NCBI GenBank assembly: GCA_014804915.1
Contig: JAAUYW010000131.1
Location: 1-8,672, forward strand
From: Desulfovibrio sp.
Lineage (GTDB): Bacteria > Desulfobacterota > Desulfovibrionia > Desulfovibrionales > Desulfovibrionaceae
Direction: 5' to 3'
DNA length: 8,672 bases
The notes below the pieces were generated by a model. The model did no database searches. It saw only the letters and a program-made list of their open reading frames with translations, and was not told where the DNA came from. A program made the position numbers and the translations under genes. Each line of letters begins with the position of its first letter. Position 1 is the stretch's first letter. This document shows positions 1 to 6,848 of this stretch, piece after piece.

Positions 1-14
1 GCTTTAATGGCTTC

Positions 15-43
15 TTGTATTTGGCCTCCCTTTTGGTTAAAAT
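15..43 (+). promoter_or_regulatory. Putative sigma70 promoter of the lipoprotein gene
   Basis: TTGTAT at 15-20 and TAAAAT at 38-43 are separated by 17 bases. The -10 box matches the consensus at five of six positions and the -35 box at three of six. Transcription would begin near base 50, leaving a leader of about 30 bases that holds the ribosome binding site. This is a pattern match only, in an AT-rich stretch where chance matches are common. Confidence 0.45.
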
Positions 44-65
44 CTTTTCTTGAGATATTCTATAA

Positions 66-71
66 AAGGAG
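66..71 (+). promoter_or_regulatory. Ribosome binding site deciding the lipoprotein start
   Basis: AAGGAG lies 8 bases before the ATG at 80. It decides for that ATG over an in-frame TTG at 50, which has no such site and would put ten polar or charged residues ahead of the signal peptide. Confidence 0.8.
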
Positions 72-79
72 AATTCAGG

Positions 80-616
80 ATGCGGAAAATTCTTGCATGC
101 GTTTTTGCGCTGGCTCTTACTGGCTGCGCCTGGCTGGGTTTTGGGGATGATTCCGAGACAGTCGCAGCCAATGAGCCGGAAACAATGGCAAGCGAGCCTG
201 CTGTCGAGGTGGGCTCCGAAACGTCTGAGCCTGTTGCTGAAGCGCCCAAAAAGTCTGCCAGGACAACCAGGGGCGCGAAAAGCGAAGCGCAGATAAAGGC
301 CGAGCTGGATGCGATGGGAAAAAGGCTTGCCGCCCAGTCAGGGCGCACTCTGTTGCCCAATCGTTCAAAGCCTGATTACAAGCAGGTGGGCGGCGAATGG
401 GTAGCCAGTTTCATAGATGTTGACACAAGCCACGTCACAACGGAAATGCGGCCTGGCGCAAATGGCCAGTATGTCGGCTTCATACGCTATCAGGAGAGAT
501 TTATGGAATGCCGCGGCAAGACCAAACAGGGCGCGCTTAATGGTTCCTGCACCCAGGTCAAGACCCGCAACCTCAATGAGTTAATCCGCTACGACGGCAA
601 GGCCTGGCAGGATTAG
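80..616 (+). CDS. Putative outer-membrane lipoprotein of unknown function
   Basis: A 178-residue predicted lipoprotein whose family I do not recognise. Residues 1-16 are a short signal peptide: basic Arg2-Lys3, a hydrophobic stretch, then the lipobox L13-T14-G15-C16. Signal peptidase II would cut before Cys16, which would be lipidated. Ala17 follows, not Asp, so by the usual enterobacterial Lol rule it should go to the outer membrane. Residues 22-65 are a low-complexity linker rich in Glu, Ala, Pro, Ser and Thr, probably unfolded. Residues 66-87 look helical and charged. Residues 95-178 look like a small folded domain with alternating polar and hydrophobic segments, and contain Cys144 and Cys157, which could form a disulfide in the periplasm. 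The start is set by AAGGAG 8 bases upstream. The gene is transcribed alone, convergent with the kinase gene to its right, and nothing ties it to the glycogen operon. Confidence 0.85.
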   Translation: MRKILACVFALALTGCAWLGFGDDSETVAANEPETMASEPAVEVGSETSEPVAEAPKKSARTTRGAKSEAQIKAELDAMGKRLAAQSGRTLLPNRSKPDYKQVGGEWVASFIDVDTSHVTTEMRPGANGQYVGFIRYQERFMECRGKTKQGALNGSCTQVKTRNLNELIRYDGKAWQD

Positions 617-632
617 GGAAGCGTGAATTGCG

Positions 633-663
633 ATATTTGCGGGGGCTGGCCTCCCGCAAATAT
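633..663. terminator. Shared hairpin between convergent genes
   Basis: ATATTTGCGGG (633-643) pairs perfectly over 11 bases with CCCGCAAATAT (653-663) around a 9-base loop. It sits between the lipoprotein stop (614-616) and the kinase stop (680-682), so it could end transcription from both sides. On the plus strand the T-run (676-680) comes 12 bases after the stem, and on the minus strand there is none, so as an intrinsic terminator it is weak. It may act mainly as a 3'-end stabilising structure. Confidence 0.55.
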
Positions 664-679
664 TGTCACTTGCAGTTTT

Positions 680-1207
680 TCATGCCGCTCCTGGCTGAAA
701 CGGCAAACCCAGCTTCCTGATAATCCACTTCGCGCATTCTTCCGGATTCAACAGGCCGGAATCGCATTCATAACTTGCATGGCGCCTGTATAGGGCCATT
801 CTTTCATTGTAAAGATCTTCCAGCGTTTGTCCCGGGCCAAAGCTGATGCCCCGTTCCGGATTTCTCGCTACTCTTTCCTCTATTTCCGGCAATGTCAGAC
901 TCAAATGCACCACGCTGCCCAGCCGTTTGAGATGCTCCATTGTGCCAGGGCGGTAGATGACGCTTCCGCCTGTCGCAATGACGCTTTTGGCAGCTGCAAG
1001 CGCGCATATTATCTGGCTTTCGACATTCAGGAAGTCTTCCCGACTCAGCTGGTCGCAGATATCCTGCAGCCGCCTGCCATATACCGCTTCAATAACAAGG
1101 TCGGTATCAATAAACGCATAACCGGTCAGGCCGGCCAGTCTGGAGCCAATGGTGCTCTTGCCTGCGCCAGGCATGCCGATCAGCACAACGCATTCGGAAC
1201 TTTTCAT
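680..1207 (-). CDS. Shikimate-kinase-fold small-molecule kinase, substrate uncertain
   Basis: A 175-residue P-loop kinase, the usual length for shikimate kinases (ATP + shikimate to shikimate-3-phosphate), and cytosolic. Visible motifs are Walker A GMPGAGKST (11-19), D34-T-D36 in the substrate pocket, ATGGS (78-82) at the Walker B/glycine-loop position, and an ERMALY segment with Arg136 matching the Arg of the usual R-x-P-x-Y. Two parts are atypical. The usual Phe-Arg after the GE/ED segment, whose Arg holds shikimate's carboxylate, is here F59-L60. The lid has RGISFGPGQTL (119-129) in place of the usual R-P-L-L. The RGI..GQTL lid marks a subfamily that, as I recall without being able to check, includes a homoserine kinase from Desulfovibrio. 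It could therefore be a shikimate kinase or a homoserine kinase. The ATG at 1207 is the only start that keeps the P-loop: the frame is closed upstream by TGA (1276-1274) with no ATG, GTG or TTG between. No Shine-Dalgarno precedes it, and a terminator ends three bases before it. Confidence 0.88.
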   Translation of the reverse strand: MKSSECVVLIGMPGAGKSTIGSRLAGLTGYAFIDTDLVIEAVYGRRLQDICDQLSREDFLNVESQIICALAAAKSVIATGGSVIYRPGTMEHLKRLGSVVHLSLTLPEIEERVARNPERGISFGPGQTLEDLYNERMALYRRHASYECDSGLLNPEECAKWIIRKLGLPFQPGAA

Positions 1208-1210
1208 CGC

Positions 1211-1240
1211 AAAAAAAGGGGAGGGCCAAAGCCCTCCCCT
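1211..1240 (-). terminator. Strong intrinsic terminator of the glycogen operon
   Basis: On the minus strand AGGGGAGGGC and GCCCTCCCCT form a perfect 10-base-pair GC-rich stem with loop TTTG, and the last T of the stem runs into six more Ts. It begins 8 bases after the TAA of the GT3-GT35 gene. The T-run ends at 1211, and the kinase start codon is only three bases further on (1207). The plus strand has no T-run after the stem, so it acts in one direction. Confidence 0.93.
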
Positions 1241-1248
1241 GGAGAGGT

Positions 1249-4200
1249 TTAACCCCAGAGCACGAGGCCGGTATCAAGCGGACTGGCAAGACCCTTGTGG
1301 GTTGGCATTACGCGCACGCCAAAACGGTATGGTCCATTGTACTTGGGAATGTAGGTTGCCGAATAGGTGCGCCCATCCCCGCCATCCTCTTTGGTTTGCT
1401 TGGGCTCCAGACGCAGATGATCCGGTACGCCACGGAAATTGCCATTGGCGTAGGTTCTGCCAATTACGAGCTGCACAAGCACTTCATCTTCATTCATCTG
1501 GCCAAGATGCATATGCAGCCGCACGTTTAGTGGCTCGCCGCAGAACATGGTGTTGCCATCGCCGCCAGACAGGATAATCTCTTCCATCTTGATTGTGCCA
1601 AAGCGGGCCGGCAGGTTTTGCTCCCAGTTGGCAAGTTCCTTGCAGAGGGCCCAGTCATTGGCTGCAAGCACTTCGCGCCGCCTGGCCGCAGGCTCGTATG
1701 CCTCCACGCAGTAATCCTGCACCATGCGGTTGCTGGAGTACATTGCCGTCAGGCTCTTGAGGGAGCGCTTGGACATGGCTATCCAGTTGCCTGGCAAATC
1801 CTGCGCATTCATTTCATGGTACAAGGGCAGCACGGCATTTTCCAGAAGCGTGTACAGGGCCTCCGCGTCATCATAATCATTCTGGTCGTCACGCGGCAGT
1901 TCCATAGTTACAACCGGCCCGATCGTCCAGCCATTCTGGCGGTTATAACCCTCGCACCACCAGCCGTCCGAGATGCTCAGATTGATGCCGCCGTTTACGG
2001 GCAGCTTCATGCCGCTTGTGCCGGATGCCTCATGCGGCCTCCTGGGTGTGTTCAGCCATTCATCGCAGCCTTGCGAAAGCATGCGCGAAACCGCGATGCT
2101 GTAATTCTCCATGAAGAAGATCTTGCCAATGAAGCGCGGATCCCGCGCCATGCGGATTACTTCCTGGAGAATGTCAATCCCCGCCTCATCAGCAGGATGT
2201 GATTTGCCTGCGAAGACGAATGCGCAAGGCCGCTGCGGATCATTCAGAATCCGCGCCAGCCGGTCAGGATCGGCAAAGAGCAGCGTCGCGCGCTTGTATG
2301 GGGCGAAGCGTCTGGCAAAGCCGATCAGGAGCGTATTGGGCTTGAGCATGGATTCCATTTTCATGCGCTCGGCCCGTCCGAGATGGAACTTTTGCGCGAA
2401 TGCCGGAAGGGACGCGCGCAAGGCATCCAGCAGCTCCTCTTTTTGCGTCATCCGCGTGGCCCAGTATGTGTCATCCGGAATCTCGTCCACCTTGTTCCAG
2501 ATTGGATCTGCAGGTTTTGCCTGCAGCCAGTTCGGTCCCAGATACTGGGTGAGCAGTTCATTCATCTGCTCGCCGACATAGGAGGGCGTATGTACCCCGT
2601 TTGTAACATAGCCAATTGGCGTTTCAGCGAGCGGCACGCTCTTCCAGAGCCGGTTCCACATGTGGCGAGAAACCTCGCCATGCAGCCGGCTGACGCCATT
2701 TGCAAATGAGGAGAAGCGCAGTGCCAGCACAGTCATTTCAAAGTTGTGCGGGTTGCCGCCTTCCATCTGCCCAAGCTGCACAAACTGCTGCCAGTCAATG
2801 CCGATTGTCTGAGGATAATTGCTGAAGAAGCGGCTCATGAGATCCACGGAAAACGCCTCGTTGCCAGCTGGCACAGGCGTGTGCGTAGTGAAAATGGTAT
2901 TCGAACGCACACGGACCTTGGCTTCTTCGTAGCTCATGCCGCCGCGCACGCATTCCTGCAGGCGCTCAAGCACCAGAAACGCCGAATGGCCCTCGTTCAT
3001 GTGGTAAACTGACGCCTCGATGTTCATGGCGCGAATGAAACGCACGCCGCACATGCCAAGCACAATTTCCTGCAAGAGGCGAATTTCGCGGTTTGCCTCA
3101 TAAAGGCGCGCGGTTATCTTGCGGTCGGATTCGCTGTTGCGCTCCGTGTCAGTATCCATCAGATACAGCGAAATGCGGCCGACTTTCATTTCCCAGATGC
3201 GCACATAGAGAAGCCGCCCCGGCAATTCTATCTGGATGAGCAATGGCTCGCCGTCGCTGCCCTGCACCGGCGTGATTGGCAGCTGCGCATAGTTATTGAT
3301 GGGATATACAGCCACCTGGCGTCCGTGCTCATCAATTTCCTGCTTGAAATAGCCTTCGCGATAGAGCAGGCCAATGCCTATCAGCGGCACGCGCATGTCC
3401 GAGGCTGACTTGAGATGATCGCCGGAAAGCACGCCAAGGCCTCCGGAATAGATCGCAACAGATTCGGTAAGGCCGTATTCCGTGGAAAAATAGGCAATCG
3501 GATGCTCGGGGGTCAGATCCTCGCTCAGGGCTTCCAGCGGCTTTGCCATGTAGGCGTCAAATTCGGCCAGCACCTTTGTGTACAGCTCCATGTATTCAGT
3601 ATTGGCGACAAGCTGCTCGAGTCTCTCGGAATCAGCCATCGACAGAATCTGGATGGGGTTGTGGCACTTGTCCCACAGCGACGGATTGAGCGATACAAAC
3701 AGGGACCTGGCAGCGTCATTCCAGCACCACCAGAGATTATAGGCCAGCTCCCGCAGCCTTGAGAGCTCCTTTGGCAATTCGGCCACTGCGATAATCGGCC
3801 GGAGGAAAGGCGTTACCGAGGAGGAGGCTGCCAGGACGCGGTTCATGCCGTCGCGGGCTTCATTTTCCTGCTCGGTGCGGATGGCGGCCTTTTCCAGCGC
3901 GATATTGAATGCCTCAAGATAATTGGCAAAAAACTTGCTCCAGCTGGTTTGTTCGGCAATCTCGCGGGCCTTTTTGCGCAGCTCCGCCAGCGCGCTGTCT
4001 TCGCACGTTGCCGCCTGGATCACGGCGTCATGCAGGCTGATCGCAGTCTGGTCAAAGTTCATGCCGCGCCTTGGCATGACAATGACGCCATGCGGCTGGG
4101 CGATATTCTTCTGCTCGTTTCTGGCCCACATGCCAAAACCGGACAGATCTGTGGTGAGTGTGGGCACCGCCCAGGCGGCGGATTCCTGCGGCGTGTAGCC

Positions 4201-5508
4201 CCATGGCTCATACCAGGAGGGGAAGAAGCCATAGTCGCAGGCAGAGAGAATATCCTCGTACTGCATGTTGAAGAAGCCGTCATTGCCATCCAGCATGGCC
4301 GGATTGAAAATGACCTTTACCGGGTTGTTCGGCTGGTTGTTCAGGCCAAGGCGCCTGCACGCGCTGATAATCGGATCCTGCGGCGCGTTCCAGACAAAAT
4401 GGCTGCTGATAAAGGGCAGCCCATTGTCAGTGGCATTGGGCACGCCTGACGCCGCTGCCGGATTGACGCCAGTATGGCCGCCCATGACCAGCAAAAGCGC
4501 CAGAACCGAGCAGTTCGCGCCGCCCAGGTTGTTGCTTGCGCGGGCAAGGGCGTCCAGAAAGACGTCAATGCCCTTGTTGTGCATTTCATAGCGGCCTGAA
4601 ATGACCAGGATGCGTGTGTTTGAGGGCAGCTGGCAGCGCAGGAAGCGGTTCGCCAGCGTCATGATGCGGCTTCTGTGGCTCAGGGGAACCTGGCGCTGTT
4701 CCGTATAGTCCGGAATGATTCGCATGTCCAGGCCATTGACCGTGATTACATCGGGCGAGCGGCCAAGGAAGTATGTGGATTCCTCGCCGGTGATCTGGCT
4801 TACAGTTGTGAAAGCGTCAGACTCGCGCGCGGATGCGCTCTCCATTGACCACTTGGCGGTGATATTCTGGGTCGCGGCTTCCTGTGCCGGATTGATATTG
4901 CGCAGATTTGTGTAAATGTCGCGTCCGGTGCTCGCCAGTGAGCGGCCCAGCATTGTCGCGTGCGTGGTGAACACCGTGCCAATGCCAGGCGTAGTCTTCT
5001 TGATGTTCAAAAGGCCGGCGCCGCACATCCATTCATGGAAGAGCGCTACCGCCCGTCCGTGAACAGGGCGCACCATGGCTTCGTAAATGGCTGTGATGAC
5101 TTCGCCGCAGGCTGTGGCGAACATTACAGGCTCAATGTAGTCCCAGCCGCCGGACAGGGAATCAACGCCATAGTTTTTCCAGAGATCATACAGGAGCTGG
5201 TTTGAGCCGTAGCGGTCATTGAACTGGACAAGTATGGCCTTTGGCCGCCCAGGAATATTCCAGCGTCCAAGGCGGCATTTGAGATCCCTGGCGCCAAGGG
5301 CGATGCGCACGGAGTCCCAGATATGCTCGTCTGTTTCTTCAAAGCCGGCGTTCTGCTGGAGGGATGGGCCCAGCAGAAAATAGTCTTCGCCGAAAGTGTC
5401 AACAGCCTGCAGCGCCTTGCTGCTGACTACGGAATAGATGCCCCCGACCTTGTTACAGACTTCCCAACTGACTTCGAAGAGGGTCACCGGGGCGTTGTTG
5501 AATTCCAT
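1249..5508 (-). CDS. glgP: Glycogen synthase (GT3) - alpha-glucan phosphorylase (GT35) fusion
   Basis: A 1419-residue cytosolic protein with two full enzymes in one uninterrupted frame. Residues 1 to about 545 are a GT3 glycogen synthase, which adds glucose from a nucleotide sugar (UDP-glucose in characterised GT3s) to alpha-1,4-glucan. Visible are KVGGIY (20-25), the HEW segment (158-160), TTHATMLGR (181-189), GRYEMHNKGIDVF (305-317) and SWYEPWGYTPQE (431-442), which supplies the E-x7-E pair Glu434/Glu442. Residues 578-655 fit DUF3417 (LRELAYNLWWCWN), usual at the front of this phosphorylase type. Residues 668 to about 1290 are GT35, releasing glucose-1-phosphate with phosphate and pyridoxal phosphate: HMNEGHSAF (836-844), TTHTPVPAG (874-882), FARRFAPYKR (1064-1073) and EASGTSGMK (1160-1168), where Lys1168 should hold the cofactor. 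Residues 1305-1419 look like the beta-rich C-terminal module seen in related phosphorylases. The start has AAGGAG 5 bases upstream. It is the last gene before the operon terminator. I see no missing catalytic residue in either half. Confidence 0.95.
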   Translation of the reverse strand: MEFNNAPVTLFEVSWEVCNKVGGIYSVVSSKALQAVDTFGEDYFLLGPSLQQNAGFEETDEHIWDSVRIALGARDLKCRLGRWNIPGRPKAILVQFNDRYGSNQLLYDLWKNYGVDSLSGGWDYIEPVMFATACGEVITAIYEAMVRPVHGRAVALFHEWMCGAGLLNIKKTTPGIGTVFTTHATMLGRSLASTGRDIYTNLRNINPAQEAATQNITAKWSMESASARESDAFTTVSQITGEESTYFLGRSPDVITVNGLDMRIIPDYTEQRQVPLSHRSRIMTLANRFLRCQLPSNTRILVISGRYEMHNKGIDVFLDALARASNNLGGANCSVLALLLVMGGHTGVNPAAASGVPNATDNGLPFISSHFVWNAPQDPIISACRRLGLNNQPNNPVKVIFNPAMLDGNDGFFNMQYEDILSACDYGFFPSWYEPWGYTPQESAAWAVPTLTTDLSGFGMWARNEQKNIAQPHGVIVMPRRGMNFDQTAISLHDAVIQAATCEDSALAELRKKAREIAEQTSWSKFFANYLEAFNIALEKAAIRTEQENEARDGMNRVLAASSSVTPFLRPIIAVAELPKELSRLRELAYNLWWCWNDAARSLFVSLNPSLWDKCHNPIQILSMADSERLEQLVANTEYMELYTKVLAEFDAYMAKPLEALSEDLTPEHPIAYFSTEYGLTESVAIYSGGLGVLSGDHLKSASDMRVPLIGIGLLYREGYFKQEIDEHGRQVAVYPINNYAQLPITPVQGSDGEPLLIQIELPGRLLYVRIWEMKVGRISLYLMDTDTERNSESDRKITARLYEANREIRLLQEIVLGMCGVRFIRAMNIEASVYHMNEGHSAFLVLERLQECVRGGMSYEEAKVRVRSNTIFTTHTPVPAGNEAFSVDLMSRFFSNYPQTIGIDWQQFVQLGQMEGGNPHNFEMTVLALRFSSFANGVSRLHGEVSRHMWNRLWKSVPLAETPIGYVTNGVHTPSYVGEQMNELLTQYLGPNWLQAKPADPIWNKVDEIPDDTYWATRMTQKEELLDALRASLPAFAQKFHLGRAERMKMESMLKPNTLLIGFARRFAPYKRATLLFADPDRLARILNDPQRPCAFVFAGKSHPADEAGIDILQEVIRMARDPRFIGKIFFMENYSIAVSRMLSQGCDEWLNTPRRPHEASGTSGMKLPVNGGINLSISDGWWCEGYNRQNGWTIGPVVTMELPRDDQNDYDDAEALYTLLENAVLPLYHEMNAQDLPGNWIAMSKRSLKSLTAMYSSNRMVQDYCVEAYEPAARRREVLAANDWALCKELANWEQNLPARFGTIKMEEIILSGGDGNTMFCGEPLNVRLHMHLGQMNEDEVLVQLVIGRTYANGNFRGVPDHLRLEPKQTKEDGGDGRTYSATYIPKYNGPYRFGVRVMPTHKGLASPLDTGLVLWG

Positions 5509-5513
5509 ATACT

Positions 5514-5519
5514 CTCCTT
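5514..5519 (-). promoter_or_regulatory. Ribosome binding site of the GT3-GT35 gene
   Basis: AAGGAG on the minus strand ends 5 bases before the ATG at 5508 and fixes that start. A site of its own, stronger than that of the preceding GH57 gene, suggests this large protein is initiated independently rather than by coupling. Confidence 0.85.
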
Positions 5520-5560
5520 CTTACAAGCGCGCGATAGCTAGATGTTTAGGGAGAAACAGG

Positions 5561-5583
5561 CCGGCCTGGCCAGGCCAGGCCGG
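5561..5583. repeat. GC-rich inverted repeat between GH57 and the fusion gene
   Basis: CCGGCCTGG (5561-5569) and CCAGGCCGG (5575-5583) form a perfect 9-base-pair stem around loop CCAGG. It lies within the 86 bases between the GH57 stop and the fusion start. On the minus strand it is followed by CCTGTTTCTCCC, with no real T-run, so it is not a convincing terminator. A partial attenuator, or a stem that blocks 3' exonucleases and changes the ratio of upstream to downstream mRNA, would fit. No good promoter is apparent in the rest of the gap. Confidence 0.6.
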
Positions 5584-5594
5584 ACGTCTGTGCG

Positions 5595-6848
5595 CTAGGC
5601 TTTCTTCATGGCCCTGGCTGCGGGCTTTTTCCTTACATGGCCCTCCAGGCCCATCTTTTCCTGCTCGGCTTCCGCAGCGCCGATTCGCAATTCCAGATCG
5701 CCAAGCACATTCATGTAGGTGATGTAGGCGTCATACGGGCTCTGGAAAGGATTCGGCCGATCCGGCGTAAAGACGGTAAACCACTTTGTGGACATGTTGT
5801 GGAAATGATCTGCAGTCTGCAGCCGCTCGAAATCCTGTAAAATTTGTGGCGCATTCAGGCTGCGCACCCTTTCCGTAAGCGCGTATAGCGAATGGATGGC
5901 ATCCTTTTGCATGTCATTGCCAAGCCAGGCATTGAGATCGCGGCCGGCATCATCCCAGCTCATGAACTCGGGCACGTCAATTTCCGCGACAGGCTTGTAT
6001 TTTTTCGCTATTTCGCTGCATGTGGCAAAAGTGAAATCCTCGTTTGCAAGCACAAGGCCGGGCAGGGCGTCCATAAAATCGAAGATGCCGCTTTCAGCGG
6101 TATTGCGCAGGCCGAACACATGATAGTCATTGAAGATATTGATTACTTCCGCATCCTTGAGCGCATGGATCCAGGATGCGTAGGTTTCCGCCATGAGCGG
6201 CCACTGGCTCCATGAGCGGTCGCTGAATCTGCGGCCAATGTCCATTGACAGGGGCACATTGCGCAGCAAAAGCCGCATTTGCGGCAGCCCAAGCGGGGAA
6301 TAGACAAAATTGGAGCTGCGCCAGCCCAGCACATGCTCCGCGCCTTCCGCCAGCACTGTCTTGAAGCCCAACTCATTGAGGCATACGGCCATGTCATTGT
6401 TATAGACAAGCTCCGCGTTTCTGTATGTGGTGGGCTTTTTGTTGAAAAGCCTTTTTATGCGTTTGGCATGCTCTTCTGTCTGGCGAATGAATTCTTCGCG
6501 CGAGTAGAGGAAGGAAAGGCTGTGCGGCATTGTCTCGGCCGCAAATTCAACATTGCCTGTCTCGGCCAGGGCCTGGAAGCTTTCCAGGACTTCAGGGGCG
6601 TATTGTTCGAACTGGTCAAGCGCTGTTCCGGAAATGCAGAGCGTAAAGCGGAAATCCTTGCCATAGCGCTGGATGAGCCGCAGCATCAGATCATTCATTG
6701 GCAAGTAGCAGACCTTGGCGGTATGCAGAAGAATGTCACAGTTGCGATCGTCATCTTCATAAATTGAATTCTGGCCCATGTCGAAAACGGTATAATGGCG
6801 CAGACGGTAAGGTTCATGCACCTCATAGCAAAGGCAGACTGCTGGCAT
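5595..6848 (-). CDS. GH57 alpha-amylase-family protein
   Basis: A 417-residue cytosolic protein (no signal peptide) of glycoside hydrolase family 57, whose members hydrolyse or transfer alpha-1,4-glucan chains by a retaining mechanism. Support: the N-terminal strand with VHEPYRLR (10-17) at the usual H-Q-P position, KVCYLPMND (45-53), FRFTLCISG (66-74), HSLSFLYSREEF (109-120), RNAELVYNND (143-152) with Glu146 as likely nucleophile, and NIFNDYHVFG (237-246) with Asp241 as likely acid/base. The last motif is usually D-Y-E-T-F-G in this type, so the His and Val are unusual, as is Glu for Gln in HQP. The tail (404-417) is strongly basic with Lys/Arg and Ala. The start overlaps the preceding gene's stop in TAATG, with a run of six Gs 6 bases upstream as a weak ribosome binding site, so translation is probably coupled. 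Substrate and product (hydrolase or glucanotransferase) cannot be told from sequence. Confidence 0.9.
   Translation of the reverse strand: MPAVCLCYEVHEPYRLRHYTVFDMGQNSIYEDDDRNCDILLHTAKVCYLPMNDLMLRLIQRYGKDFRFTLCISGTALDQFEQYAPEVLESFQALAETGNVEFAAETMPHSLSFLYSREEFIRQTEEHAKRIKRLFNKKPTTYRNAELVYNNDMAVCLNELGFKTVLAEGAEHVLGWRSSNFVYSPLGLPQMRLLLRNVPLSMDIGRRFSDRSWSQWPLMAETYASWIHALKDAEVINIFNDYHVFGLRNTAESGIFDFMDALPGLVLANEDFTFATCSEIAKKYKPVAEIDVPEFMSWDDAGRDLNAWLGNDMQKDAIHSLYALTERVRSLNAPQILQDFERLQTADHFHNMSTKWFTVFTPDRPNPFQSPYDAYITYMNVLGDLELRIGAAEAEQEKMGLEGHVRKKPAARAMKKA

Noticed and set aside
24..34. GGCCTCCC followed by TTTT, resembling the end of a terminator from an upstream gene
   Set aside because: No matching GGGAGGCC arm in the 23 bases available; it could lie outside the window, so it is not called.
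50..79. Earlier TTG start for the lipoprotein
   Set aside because: No ribosome binding site, and it would put charged residues before the signal peptide; the ATG at 80 has both a good site and a proper signal sequence.
827..1252. Plus-strand open frame opposite the kinase
   Set aside because: Antisense shadow of a gene with clear P-loop and D-T-D motifs; no ribosome binding site or recognisable domain.
3844..3846. Internal start (Met555) giving a separate phosphorylase
   Set aside because: No Shine-Dalgarno within the expected distance, and the frame is continuous through a plausible linker, so one fused protein is simpler.
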